Assembly: GCA_031425525.1 (NCBI GenBank)
Contig: JANPJM010000071.1
Location: 1-64,000 of the forward strand
Direction: 5' to 3'
Length of the DNA: 64,000 nt
Source: JANNMJ01 sp031425525
GTDB taxonomy: Bacteria > Bacteroidota > Bacteroidia > Cytophagales > Hymenobacteraceae
Positions 34,698 through 43,353 of the stretch are shown here, piece after piece. Position numbers and translations under genes: made by a program. Every line of letters begins with the position of its first letter. The stretch's first letter is position 1. The notes beneath the pieces were generated by a model. The model saw only the letters and a list, made by a program, of their open reading frames with translations. It did no database searches and was not told the DNA's origin.

Positions 34698-37600
34698 ATG
34701 CTCGCCTACGTTATTCATCCTTCCGCCTCCCAACTTCCGCAGCCGGCGCGGCGGGTGTGGGCCGTGCTGGGCCTGTGCTGGGTACTGGTAGCGGCGGGGG
34801 CAGGCTGCCAGTCCGACCCCGCCGCGCCCACCAGCGCGCCGTCACCCGCCGGGCTGGTTTCGCGGCCTCCGCTACCGGCCGCGCTGCGCCGGCTTTTAGC
34901 CCCCTACCCTACCAACGACCCCACCGCCCTACGCGCCGACAGCCGCCGCCTACGCGCGGCGCGCGCTACGTGGGCAGCCGATTCAGCGGGGCGGTTTCTG
35001 GTGAATTTTCGCCTCGCCGATAATCAGTTGCGTCTCAATCAGCCCGATTCGGCGATGCCGCTCTTGCGGCGGGCGGAGACGGCCGCCCGACCGCTGGCGC
35101 GCCAGTGGCCCGCCGAAACGGCGACCCTGGCCGACGTACTCGCCAGTGAATACTGGAAGCAGCGGGCCTACGACAGCGCCCACGCGTACTACGTACTCGC
35201 CGCCCGCCGCCTGACGGCCGCCCAGCTCGACACCGTTGGCGGGCGGGCGTGGGGGCTGTACGTATCGGGGGAAACGCTGAACGTCGGCACGAAGCTCGCC
35301 GGAATCGTCACGAACGCGGGGATGGTGAGCAGTGGGCAGGGCAATCTGCCCGTGGCCGTACGCCATTTCGAGCGCGCCATCGGGCTGTACCGGGCGCAAC
35401 ACGCGGCGGCGGGGCTGATATGGGCGCAGTCGCTGCTGGCCGAAGCCGTGGCCGAACAGGGCGACGACCCCGGCGCGGCCCGGCGCTTCGAGCAGGCGCT
35501 GACGGCCGCCCGCGCCTACCACGCCGCCACCGCGACCACTACTCCTGACGAGGACGGTCCCGGCATCGCCTTCGCGTACCTGCTCGACGGATACGCTCCC
35601 GTGCTGGAGCGGCAGCGGCGCGGCGCGTATCTGTTGCAACTGGTGGCGGAAGGCCGCGCGTGGCTCGATACCTCGGTGCGCGCCCGACCGCCGGTGGCGG
35701 GCAGCAACGACCGACGGCACCACCCGCAGGCGCTGCTCGATGTGCTGGCCGCCCGTACGCACCTGGCGGCCGGCGCGCCCGACCGCGCTACCGCGCTACT
35801 GCGTCGTGCCGACGCCGAGCTGCGCGCCATCCGCACGAGTGCCGATGTCAATTTCCGCCACAACGGCAATTACTACGCGTTGCGCGCGCGCTGGCTGGGA
35901 CTGCACGGCTGGCAAGCCCAGGCCACGGGCGGGCGCGGCGAGCCGTGGCTGACCGCCGCCGCGCGCACCCTCGATTCGGTGCTGACGCCGGGCGCGCGGG
36001 CGAGCGGCCAACTGCTGTTGGCGCGGGTCTGCCTCGATGCGGGCGAACCCGCGCGGGCGGTGCCGCTGCTCCGGACTCTCACCACGTCCTTCGACCGCAC
36101 CCGCAACCAGCCGCAGCTTGCCACCGCCGCCACGCTGCTGGCGCGGGCTTACGTGGTCATCGGCCGCCCCGACAGCGCTTATCACTACGAACACGCTACC
36201 CGACTGCTGCTCGACACGCTACGCGCCGCGCGCCAGTACGGCGCGCTGGCGGCCCTCGAAACCCGCTACCGCACCCGCGAGAAAGAAGTGCGCATCCGGC
36301 ACCTCACCGAGCGCGCCGGGCAGGAGCAGCGGCAAACGCGGTGGGCGCTCGGCAGTGCCTTATTGCTGGCCTTGATGCTTGGCGGGGTGGCCTGGGCGCT
36401 GCGCCTGACCCGCCGCTTCAACGGGCAGCTTGCCACGCAGCGCAACCAGTTGCAAGACCAGGCCACACGCCTCGGCGAGCTGGACTTGGCCAAGAATCAG
36501 TTTTTCGCCAACGTGGCCCACGAGCTGCGCACGCCCCTCACGCTGGTGCTGGGGCCGCTCGAAAACCTGCTGACCGCCCCCGCGCCCCCTGACCTCGGTA
36601 CCGTGCGCCAAACGGTGGGGCTGGCCCACCGGCACGGGCAGCGGCTGCTGGAGCTGGTCAATCGCATTCTCGACCTTACCAAGCTGCAAGCGGGGCGCCT
36701 CACGCCGCAGCCGGTGGCTACGCCGCTCGCGCCGCTGGTGCGGCGGCTGGTCGAGCAGTTCAGCTCGCTGGCGGCGGCCCGGCAGGTGGGGCTGCACGCG
36801 CCGGTGCTGCCCGATGGCCTGACGCTTTTACTCGACGGCGACAAGATCGAGCAGATCATCACTAACCTGCTCGCCAACGCCCTAGCGCACACCCCGCCCG
36901 GCGGCGCGGTGCTGGTGACGGCCAACCTCAGCGGCGCGCCCGGCTGGTATGCGCTGACCGTGCGCGACACCGGCCCCGGCATTGCCGAAGCCGAGCAGGC
37001 CCGCGTGTTCGAGCGTTTCTATCAGAGTCCGCAGAAGCACGCGCAGGGCGGCACCGGCCTGGGGTTGGCGCTGAGCCGCGAGCTGGCCGAGATACTCGGC
37101 GGCACCCTCACGCTGGTAAGCCAGCCGGGCGAAGGCGCCGCCTTCACGCTGCGGTTTCCGGCCGAACGGGTGCCGAGCGAAGGAACCGAAAACGAAGTGA
37201 CGCCCCCGCCGCACGCGTCGCCCACACCCGCCCTCACACCCCATGCATTCCCAAAAATCACCTACCAAAAACCAGCAACAAGCAATCAGACACAAGCAAC
37301 CACCCCCCGCGCCCGCATCCTTATCGTAGAAGACCAGCCCGACCTGCGCGCCTACCTGCGGCAGCTCCTCGAACCGACGTATGAGGTACTGGAGGCCGAA
37401 GACGGACAGGCCGCGCTGGATGTACTGACTCGTGAAGCGCCCGTAGACCTCATCACCACCGATGCGATGATGCCGCGCCTGAGCGGCACCGAGCTACTCG
37501 AACGGCTCAAAGCCGATGCCCGGTGGCGCAGCTTGCCGGTGCTGATGCTCACGGCCCGCGCCGATGATGCCACCGCCTGGCGGCGCTCGAAGTCGGGGTC

Positions 37601-38167
37601 GATGACTACCTCACCAAGCCGTTCCGCACGGTCGAACTGCTGGCGCGGGTGCGCGCCCTGCTGGCTCGCTACCAGGTGCGGCAGCAGTACGCCGCCCTGC
37701 CGCCCACCGAGGTACTGCCGCCCGCGCCGGAAACCGTGCCCGACCCCGCCGACCCCGCTACGCCCACCGAAGCCCCACCGCCCGCGCCGCTGCCCGATGG
37801 TTCACCTGAAGCGACACCGCCGGCAGTCACCGCCGATACTCTGCGCCACTGGCGCACGCTGGTAGTTCCGCGCCTACCCGACGCCACCTTCGGCCCCACT
37901 GAGCTGGCCGCGCTGCTGCTGCTCAGCGAACGCACGCTGTACCGGCGCCTGCACGAGCTGGCCGGACTGACGCCCGCCGCCTGGCTGCGCGAGCTGCGCC
38001 TTGACTACGCCCGGCGGCTGCTCGACGGCGGCACCTACTCTACCGTAGCCGAAACGGCGTACGCGGCCGGGTTCAGTAGCGCCAACTACTTCGGCAAAGT
38101 ATTTACCGAACGTTTCGGCTGTAGGCCGAGCGAGTACGGGCGCGGCGGCGCAGCTGAGGAGGAGTAG
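34698..38167 (+). pseudogene. Hybrid two-component system (TPR-HK-REC-AraC), frameshifted
   Basis: A one-protein sensor and regulator split by one missing base. Seen in the first frame (34698 onward): lipoprotein-type signal (VLVAAGAGCQ), TPR-like helices, a membrane helix (ALGSALLLALMLGGVAWAL), HisKA H-box FFANVAHELRTPL, HATPase N-box KIEQIITNLLANALAH and G-box GGTGLGLALSREL, and a REC domain (ILIVEDQPDLRAYL; acceptor Asp in TTDAMMPRLSG) as far as TARADDAT near 37575. The rest of REC (VGVDDYLTKPF) and an AraC-type HTH (TLYRRLHELAGLTPAAWLRE; AYAAGFSSANYFGKVF) are in the frame ending at 38167. A base missing in CACCGCC at 37571-37577 explains it. The REC linker (37254-37306) contains repeat-like A/C-rich DNA. 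Confidence 0.85.
37254..37306 (-). repeat. Heptamer-type tract inside kinase linker
   Basis: A/C-rich DNA in a GC-rich gene; minus-strand units include GTTGCTT, GTTGCTG, GTTTTTG and GTAGGTG. It codes in frame for the HATPase-REC linker (YQKPATSNQTQATTP) and resembles the intergenic heptamer tracts. Confidence 0.55.
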
Positions 38168-38303
38168 GCGTACGGAGCGCACAGGGCGCCATCGGAGCGC
38201 CGAATCGCGGCCCTGCGGCGGGTGCCGGCCTGCCAAAACGCCCTTGGCAGCCAATGGCAGCAGTTTGGCAGAGAATCGTTGCTGATCCGGTGAGGTACTG
38301 CGG

Positions 38304-38348
38304 GAGCTTTGCAGCGTTGGTTGACGACCTACCAACGCTGCAAAGCTC
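38304..38348. promoter_or_regulatory. Perfect 18-bp inverted repeat before adhesin
   Basis: GAGCTTTGCAGCGTTGGT (38304-38321) is perfectly inverted at 38331-38348 with a 9-base spacer. GAGCTTTG, one base off TAnnTTTG, lies in the left arm, with TTGC 21 bases upstream; the adhesin ATG is at 38371. An operator over a promoter, or an RNA leader hairpin, both fit. Confidence 0.65.
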
Positions 38349-38370
38349 ACCTCCTCACTTTTCTTTCGGT

Positions 38371-39891
38371 ATGGCCATTTTTTCTCTTCCGAAGCGGGCG
38401 GCCCGGTTCCGCCGGATGCCGGTTGCAGCCGTTTCAGCCCTCAGCCTGTTGCTGGTGTTGGCGGTACTGCCGCTACGTAGCCGCGCCCAGGGCGGGGTGC
38501 GCATCGGCTCGCCCGGCACCGCCCACCCGGCGGCCGTTCTCGACCTGCGGGCCTCCGACCGGGGGCTGCTCATTCCGCGTCTCGACCGGCAGCAGCGGCT
38601 CCTGATCCCGTCGCCGCCGATGGGGCTGATGGTGTATCAGACCCTACCCCCCGACTCCGCCGGTTTCTGGTATTTTTCGGGCACCCGCTGGCTGTATCTG
38701 CCCGACGCCCGCACCGCCGCCCTGAGCGTGGGCGCCACCAACGGCCTCACCAAAGCCGGTACCGCCGTGAAGCTCGGCGGCACCCTCACCGAACCCACCA
38801 CCCTGAACGCGGCCTCGCAGCCACTGACCATCAGCAGCACCGGCCAGAGCGAGACCGTAGACGACCAACTGAACACCAGCTCGCCGAGCCCCACCTACAC
38901 CCCCCTCACGACTACGGCGGGCTGGCAGTCGTTCACGCCGGGAGTCGGTGGCGAGTTGGAATCGCTCGAACTCGATCTTATCGGTCTGGGCAGCTACACG
39001 CTGCGGATCTACCAAGGCGAGGGCATCGGCGGGGCGCTGCTCCACACGCAAAATCACACGTCCAACTCCGGCCCGGTGGTTTTGTCGCTGACGGCGCCCG
39101 TGGTACTCGGCAGCGGCCAACGGTACACGTTCGCGGTGCAACGCAGCAGCAGCACGCTGCTGCTGGGGGGGTACACCACGAATACGTACGCCGGGGGCCG
39201 TAACGATCTGGGGGCCGCGCGCGACTATTATTTCGCTACGCGAATGACGGCCATCGGCCCCATCGCCAGCACCTTTACCGGAGGGCGGCTGGGAGTAGGC
39301 ACTGCCACGCCCCAAACCCGGCTCGACGTAGCCGGCACCACCCGCACCGCCCGGCTACAGGTGACCGCCGGCGCCGGCACGGCCGGGCAAACGCTGCTGT
39401 CGGATGCCGGCGGCAACGCCCGGTGGGCGCCCCCCCCCGGCGACAACCTCGGCACCCACGGCGCCACGCAGAATATTCGGCTCAACGGGTACCAACTGGT
39501 CGGCGCTGGCTCGTCGGGGCTCTACGTCAGCAGCACAGGGCTCGTCGGGATCGGTACCACCACCCCCACCACTCTGCTCGACGTAGATGGCAGCGTGAAG
39601 CTGGGCACCGACGGCACGCGCCTGACGGCCATCATCCGCAAATCGATCAGCCTCGACGTGGGGTACATCACGCAGGGTACCACCCGCGTCGAAACCGTGA
39701 CGGTGCCGGGCGCCAGCCTGGGGGCCACGGTCACGGTGAGCCCGCGGTGGGGGCGCAGCAGATTGGGCAACGCCACCATTGCCTACGCGCGGGTGTCGAC
39801 GGCCGACGAGGTAGAGATCGGCTTCAGTTCCCACGAATCGTTCGGGACAAACCCCGACAGCCAGATTTATTTCATCACCGTCATTCAGTAG
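38371..39891 (+). CDS. Secreted adhesin-like protein
   Basis: A 506-residue exported protein of the same group as the large adhesins. Seen: signal peptide (about 1-36, ending RSRAQ), head GGVRIGSPGTAHPAAVLDLR with GLLIPRL (about 37-75), a beta-sandwich-like domain (about 150-290; GWQSFTPGVGGELESLEL, RIYQGEGIGGALLHTQ, GSGQRYTFAVQ, DYYFATRM), two LGVGTATPQTRLDV / VGIGTTTPTTLLDV modules, and a C-terminal strand domain ending IYFITVIQ. No T9SS tail. It follows the AraC-type hybrid kinase by 203 bp on the same strand, and the 18-bp inverted repeat lies just before it, so control by that kinase is plausible. Confidence 0.8.
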   Translation: MAIFSLPKRAARFRRMPVAAVSALSLLLVLAVLPLRSRAQGGVRIGSPGTAHPAAVLDLRASDRGLLIPRLDRQQRLLIPSPPMGLMVYQTLPPDSAGFWYFSGTRWLYLPDARTAALSVGATNGLTKAGTAVKLGGTLTEPTTLNAASQPLTISSTGQSETVDDQLNTSSPSPTYTPLTTTAGWQSFTPGVGGELESLELDLIGLGSYTLRIYQGEGIGGALLHTQNHTSNSGPVVLSLTAPVVLGSGQRYTFAVQRSSSTLLLGGYTTNTYAGGRNDLGAARDYYFATRMTAIGPIASTFTGGRLGVGTATPQTRLDVAGTTRTARLQVTAGAGTAGQTLLSDAGGNARWAPPPGDNLGTHGATQNIRLNGYQLVGAGSSGLYVSSTGLVGIGTTTPTTLLDVDGSVKLGTDGTRLTAIIRKSISLDVGYITQGTTRVETVTVPGASLGATVTVSPRWGRSRLGNATIAYARVSTADEVEIGFSSHESFGTNPDSQIYFITVIQ

Positions 39892-40018
39892 TGGGGGCGG
39901 CAGGCGGGCGGGGGCAACGGCCGGGTAGCACGGGCAGGCCGCCCGCCAAAGGCCGTTACTTACACCCCAACCGGCGTAGTTGGTGGCTTTTTCCGAGCAA
40001 GTGGGTACGGGCAGTCGA

Positions 40019-40026
40019 TAGTTTTG
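40019..40026 (+). promoter_or_regulatory. TAGTTTTG box
   Basis: Exact TAnnTTTG match 27 bases before the GTG at 40054; a T-run at 39988-39992 is slightly too far to be a normal -33 element. Confidence 0.4.
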
Positions 40027-40053
40027 GCGCCTCATCTAGCTCCCTCATCGCTC

Positions 40054-41664
40054 GTGCAACACTTCGTCATTTTTCGCCTCGCTCGTTTGGTTCTTCGCTT
40101 CGGCGCCGGGTACCGGCTACTTCTGCTGCCGCTGCTGGCCGGGCTGCTCCTGCTGGGGCCGGGTATGGCCCACGCGCAAATGGGCATCGGCACGGCCACG
40201 CCGAACCCCGCCGCCGCCGTCGAGATCAGCTCCGCCGATAAAGGCTTGCTCATTCCGCGCCTCACGCCCGCCGCGCGGCGGGCCATCGGGGCGCCGCCGC
40301 AGGGGATGCTCGTGTTTCAGACCGGCAACGCCGCCGCGCCCCCCGATTCGGTGGGTATCTGGTACGCCACGGGGCAGGGGCGCCGCTGGCTGTATTTGCC
40401 CGACGCGCAGCAAACCCAACCCAAAGCCGCCAACGGGCTCACCAAATCGGGCAACACCGTGCAGCTCGGCGGCGCCCTCACGCAACCCTTCACCACGATC
40501 AGCGGCGATGTGGGACAGGTCGTCCGGGTCACGACCGATGGCGTTGGGGCGGCGGCCGTCGATCAGCAGCAACTCCAGACCGCGGCCTCGACGCTGGGTA
40601 GCCCGCTGACTACTTCCCGATGGCAATCGTTCACGGCCGGCACTAACCAGGCGCTGGTGCGGGCCAACGTCCAGCTCGACGTGTATACCCCCGGCAACCT
40701 CGTGTGCTACCTGCACCAGGGCGAGGGCCAGGTCGGGCCGCCCTTACGCATTGAGCGGCTGCCCCCCACTACCGCCGGTTACGGGCAAATCCTGACCATA
40801 CCCTTCGCCACTCCGCTGCCGCTGGTGGCCGGGCAACAGTACACGCTGGTGCTGGCCGAGCTGAACGGCTTCCATACCTGGCGGTACGCCCCCGGCGACC
40901 CGTACCCCGGCGGGCGGGCCGATGCCGTGCCCACCCACGACCGCTACTTCGCTACGTACACCGCGCCCGTCGAGGGGCGGGGGTTGGCGCTGGCCGGCGG
41001 GCAGGTGTACCTGACGGGCCTCACCGGCCCGGCCCTGCTCAACGTCGCGGCCGACGGCGCGGTAGGCACGCAGCCGGTGGCGTCGGTGGCCGATAACCTC
41101 GGCAGCCACCGCGCCACGCAGGCGCTGGCCCTCCACGACAATGCCCTGCACCTGCGCAGCGCCCCCGACGCCGCCCATTCGCTCCGCTGGGATGCCGCCC
41201 CCGACGGCCCGCGCCTCAGCGGCCTGGGCGGCGGCGAGCTGGGCACCCGCACCGGGGCGGGCGCCTTCACGTCCGCCCTGCGCTGGACGGCCAATCAGCG
41301 CGTGGGCATCGGGCTGAGTGGCGCGCCCACGCAGGCCCTCGACGTAAACGGCAACATCGCCGCGAGCGGCAGCCTGGCCGTGGCCGGCGAGGTACAAATG
41401 GGCTGGGAGCAGGTCGAGCAAACGTATTCGATGGCGGGTAATACGCGCATCGCCATGTACCTGGGTTGCCCTTCCGGCACGCGTCTGCTGGGCGGCGGCG
41501 GCGGCCACCGCGATGCCAACGGCGCCGCCGGCGACATCACGGTGCGCTATTCCGGCCCCGACCCCAACAGCCCTACCACCACCTGGCGCCTGATCGTGAG
41601 CAACAGCAGCAGCAATACCCGCGCCGTCCGGGTGTACTGTATGTGTGCGCGGATGGGTAACTGA
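40054..41664 (+). CDS. Secreted adhesin-like protein
   Basis: A 536-residue exported protein. Seen: signal peptide (about 1-39; LLLLPLLAGLLLLGPGMAHA), head MGIGTATPNPAAAVEISSAD and KGLLIPRLTPAARRAI, almost identical in pattern to the head of the 1388-residue adhesin, then a beta-sandwich-like domain (about 170-310; RWQSFTAGTNQALVRANV, YLHQGEGQVGPPL, AGQQYTLVLAEL), an RVGIGLSGAPTQALDV module, and a distinct C-terminal domain with cysteines (YLGCPSGTRLLGGGGGH; VYCMCARMGN). GTG 40054 was chosen for a normal signal peptide; TTG 40024 falls inside the promoter box. It is tandem to the adhesin ending at 39891 and has no T9SS tail. Confidence 0.78.
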   Translation: MQHFVIFRLARLVLRFGAGYRLLLLPLLAGLLLLGPGMAHAQMGIGTATPNPAAAVEISSADKGLLIPRLTPAARRAIGAPPQGMLVFQTGNAAAPPDSVGIWYATGQGRRWLYLPDAQQTQPKAANGLTKSGNTVQLGGALTQPFTTISGDVGQVVRVTTDGVGAAAVDQQQLQTAASTLGSPLTTSRWQSFTAGTNQALVRANVQLDVYTPGNLVCYLHQGEGQVGPPLRIERLPPTTAGYGQILTIPFATPLPLVAGQQYTLVLAELNGFHTWRYAPGDPYPGGRADAVPTHDRYFATYTAPVEGRGLALAGGQVYLTGLTGPALLNVAADGAVGTQPVASVADNLGSHRATQALALHDNALHLRSAPDAAHSLRWDAAPDGPRLSGLGGGELGTRTGAGAFTSALRWTANQRVGIGLSGAPTQALDVNGNIAASGSLAVAGEVQMGWEQVEQTYSMAGNTRIAMYLGCPSGTRLLGGGGGHRDANGAAGDITVRYSGPDPNSPTTTWRLIVSNSSSNTRAVRVYCMCARMGN

Positions 41665-41669
41665 GGGGA

Positions 41670-41698
41670 GTTGCTTGGTGCTTGGTGCTTGTTGCTAC
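41670..41698 (+). repeat. GTGCTTG heptamer tract
   Basis: GTTGCTTG, GTGCTTG, GTGCTTG, TTGCTAC follow the adhesin stop and reach the end of the minus-strand fragment at 41695; same class as the tracts at 8869 and 30719. Confidence 0.65.
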
Positions 41699-41880
41699 GT
41701 GGCAGGCGGCGCTGCCGGCAGGGGGGCCTGCACGAGGGTCTGCACGAGGATCTGCACCCAGTCTTCGCCGGCCGGCGTGAAGCGGTGGTGCCAGCGGGGG
41801 GCATCCGGGGCGAGGCGGTAGCTCTCGCCGTAGCCCCGCGCGGCCAGGGCGCGCATCGTGCGCGTCAGCCCCCCGGCCAC
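41695..41880 (-). pseudogene. Winged-helix-like fragment cut by palindromic element
   Basis: A 61-codon frame from a GTG at 41880 reads GGLTRTMRALAARGYGES and WHHRFTPAGEDWVQIL, resembling the end of a winged-helix DNA-binding domain. Its frame is closed upstream by the palindromic element at 41882-41963. Beyond the element another frame reads RKAAGKVRALAAHPAVY; removing 74 bases (41884-41957, leaving one GTAC) joins them as HPAVYTVAGGLTRTM without a stop. So a longer gene was probably interrupted. Function unknown. Confidence 0.45.
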
Positions 41881-41881
41881 C

Positions 41882-41963
41882 GTGTACGGCCCGGCGCATT
41901 TTTTTGAAACGACGCGTACACGGTTGTACGCGTCGTTTCATTTTTTTGCACGGAGCCGTACAC
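41882..41963. repeat. Nested palindromic element, copy 1
   Basis: Outer 9-mers GTGTACGGC (41882-41890) and GCCGTACAC (41955-41963) enclose, each after exactly 14 bases, an inner hairpin with 15-bp arms (41905-41919 and 41926-41940) that carries GCGTACAC/TGTACGC. T7 runs flank the inner palindrome on both sides. The geometry equals copy 2 at 43566-43643. Confidence 0.75.
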
Positions 41964-42454
41964 GGCGGGGTGGGCGGCAAGGGCGCGTACCTTTCCGGCT
42001 GCCTTTCTTTGCTCACTCCCTCCTTTGCTGCCCCCGCGTATGTCGCGCCAAAATGCTTCCGCGAACAATACGGCTACCCGCTCTCCGAACACGCCACCCG
42101 CACCACCACCAACGCAGCCGCTACCACCGTGCCCCTGCCACGTAGCCCATTCACTCAATGGCCGCCACAATAGCCGCCCGCACGGCCTGCCTTTTTTTTT
42201 GAACAGCTTACCCAACGCCCCCTCCAAATGCGTCCCCGTCAGGGGGACACCGACCGGTAGCCGGGAGCAACGCCCCCGGATGGCCCGTAACCCCACAAAC
42301 GCGGTCCCTGTCAAGGGACACCGAAAGGGCGCCCAGTCGGTATCCCTTGACAGGGACCAGTTCAAGAGCGCGCAACCGGAGCTACCGGTCGGTATCCCCT
42401 GACGGGGACGCGCTCACGGGATGCTTGCGCAACGCAGATTCGCTAGGCCCTAAA
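41964..42454. other. Gene-poor accessory DNA
   Basis: Open frames exist on both strands (for example plus 42040-42402) but none has convincing protein character. The stretch holds a T9 run at 42192-42200 and the nested repeats at 42230-42412. A minus-strand reading up to about 42100 may be the 5' part of the gene interrupted at 41963. Confidence 0.4.
42230..42412. repeat. Nested TCCCYTGACRGGGA repeat cluster
   Basis: Four related units in order A-B-B'-A': 42230-42257, 42303-42324, 42337-42358 (inverted) and 42384-42412 (inverted). A matches A' over GCGTCCCCGTCAGGGG and ACCGACCGG; B matches B' over GGTCCCTGTCAAGGGA. Each unit is itself a small hairpin. Confidence 0.7.
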
Positions 42455-42676
42455 TTAGGAATACTGCGCCAAAAAGCGCGTTAACTCTCCAAGTAATTGT
42501 CTAGCACTTTGCTCATTAAACTGGATGGTTTGGCGCGTTCGGCCTTCTGGTCCATCAGTAGCAGAAGAAGTGCGAATCTTAAAAAACTCGCTGTTGAAAC
42601 CGCAATCAGCTTCAATGGCCGTTTGATCTTGAAAACGATTTACGGTATCGGGGCGAAGATTGGTGATTAGTGCCAT
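42455..42676 (-). CDS. Small hypothetical protein
   Basis: A 73-residue protein (ATG 42676; an ATG at 42697 would add 7 residues). Seen: no signal or membrane segment; MALITNLRPDTVNRFQDQTA, a strand-like middle (FNSEFFKIRTSSATDG) and a helical end (EQSARQLLGELTRFLAQY). I recognise no family. A TAATTTTG box lies upstream at 42716-42723 on the same strand. It is divergent from the 95-residue protein at 42741. Composition is AT-richer than the surrounding genes, as for much of this accessory patch. Confidence 0.55.
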   Translation of the reverse strand: MALITNLRPDTVNRFQDQTAIEADCGFNSEFFKIRTSSATDGPEGRTRQTIQFNEQSARQLLGELTRFLAQYS

Positions 42677-42715
42677 AGGGTTTGAGAAGCCGGCCATCTT
42701 TTTGCGGAGCCGGGG

Positions 42716-42723
42716 CAAAATTA
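42716..42723 (-). promoter_or_regulatory. TAATTTTG box
   Basis: Exact TAnnTTTG match on the minus strand, 19-40 bases before the possible ATGs of the small minus-strand gene. Confidence 0.4.
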
Positions 42724-42740
42724 ACCCTCCTCTCAACCTC

Positions 42741-43028
42741 GTGGACGCATCAAATCTGCCCGCTCTCCAGCGTCTGTACCGGATCCCCGTCGAATGGATC
42801 GCTTTCGGCACCATCGAGATAGAAGCAGCTTCTTTGGAAGAAGCCTGCCAACAAGCAGTCTATCAAACATTTTCTGTCGTCCCCGGAGAGGGCGAAGACG
42901 TGGCAATTCGCTACCACGTGATGCAGGAAAATTTAAAGAGCATCAAAATCGCTTCCGAAACCCCCGCCGATTACCCCCCTGGGTTTCCGCTATCCGAAGC
43001 CGATAAGGCTTGGTTACGACAGCAATAG
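42741..43028 (+). CDS. Small hypothetical protein
   Basis: A 95-residue protein from GTG 42741 (the frame is open from 42660). Seen: IPVEWIAFGTIEIEAASLEE, a strand-strand-helix pattern that recalls small DpnD/PcfM-like domains, then EACQQAVYQTF and an acidic end (SEADKAWLRQQ). No family can be named with confidence. Its stop codon overlaps the first bases of the restriction-enzyme remnant in another frame, so it may lie at the breakpoint that removed the N-terminal part of that gene. Confidence 0.5.
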   Translation: MDASNLPALQRLYRIPVEWIAFGTIEIEAASLEEACQQAVYQTFSVVPGEGEDVAIRYHVMQENLKSIKIASETPADYPPGFPLSEADKAWLRQQ

Positions 43029-43029
43029 A

Positions 43030-43353
43030 ATCGTTGCCCCCTTATCCTGTAAGTGGACGATTCGCAGCGACAGAGCGCAGAACGCCCGCTCTGAGGCCCT
43101 AAACCTCATTCGGAGCCGCAAAGGCCGCACCCCGCACGTGGTAGCGGTCACCGCCGAACCGCTGCCCTCGCGGCTGGCCTCTATTGCGCTGGGCACCGGC
43201 GACCTGGATTGCACTTATCATTTCGCCCTCTATGAATTGCAGGCGGCCGTAGCCCAACACCCGGATTCCGAAGCCGCTGCGCTGGTGCGTATTATGGTTG
43301 AAGGCAAGCGCCTCAAAGACATTTCTGATCTGCCGCTGGATTTGGCAGTGTAA
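43030..43353 (+). pseudogene. C-terminal remnant of NgoMIV-like restriction enzyme
   Basis: The frame reads LSCKWTIRSDRAQNARSEAL, then GRTPHVVAVTAEPLPSRLAS, DLDCTYHFALYELQAAV and KRLKDISDLPLDLAV to a TAA at 43351. In NgoMIV (GCCGGC specificity) the active-site S-x-K and the DNA-reading R-S-D-R have the spacing seen in SCKWTIRSDR (Ser185, Lys187, Arg191, Asp193, Arg194, numbering from memory). Only about the last 107 residues of a protein of roughly 280 remain; the acidic active-site residues are missing and no start or methyltransferase is nearby. It should be inactive. Confidence 0.8.

Noticed and set aside
42040..42402. Plus-strand frame of about 120 codons across the nested repeats
   Set aside because: Proline- and arginine-rich without domain pattern; its internal similarity comes from the DNA repeats.
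42230..42412. Possible CRISPR array
   Set aside because: Only four units, in inverted rather than direct orientation, with unequal spacers and no cas genes.
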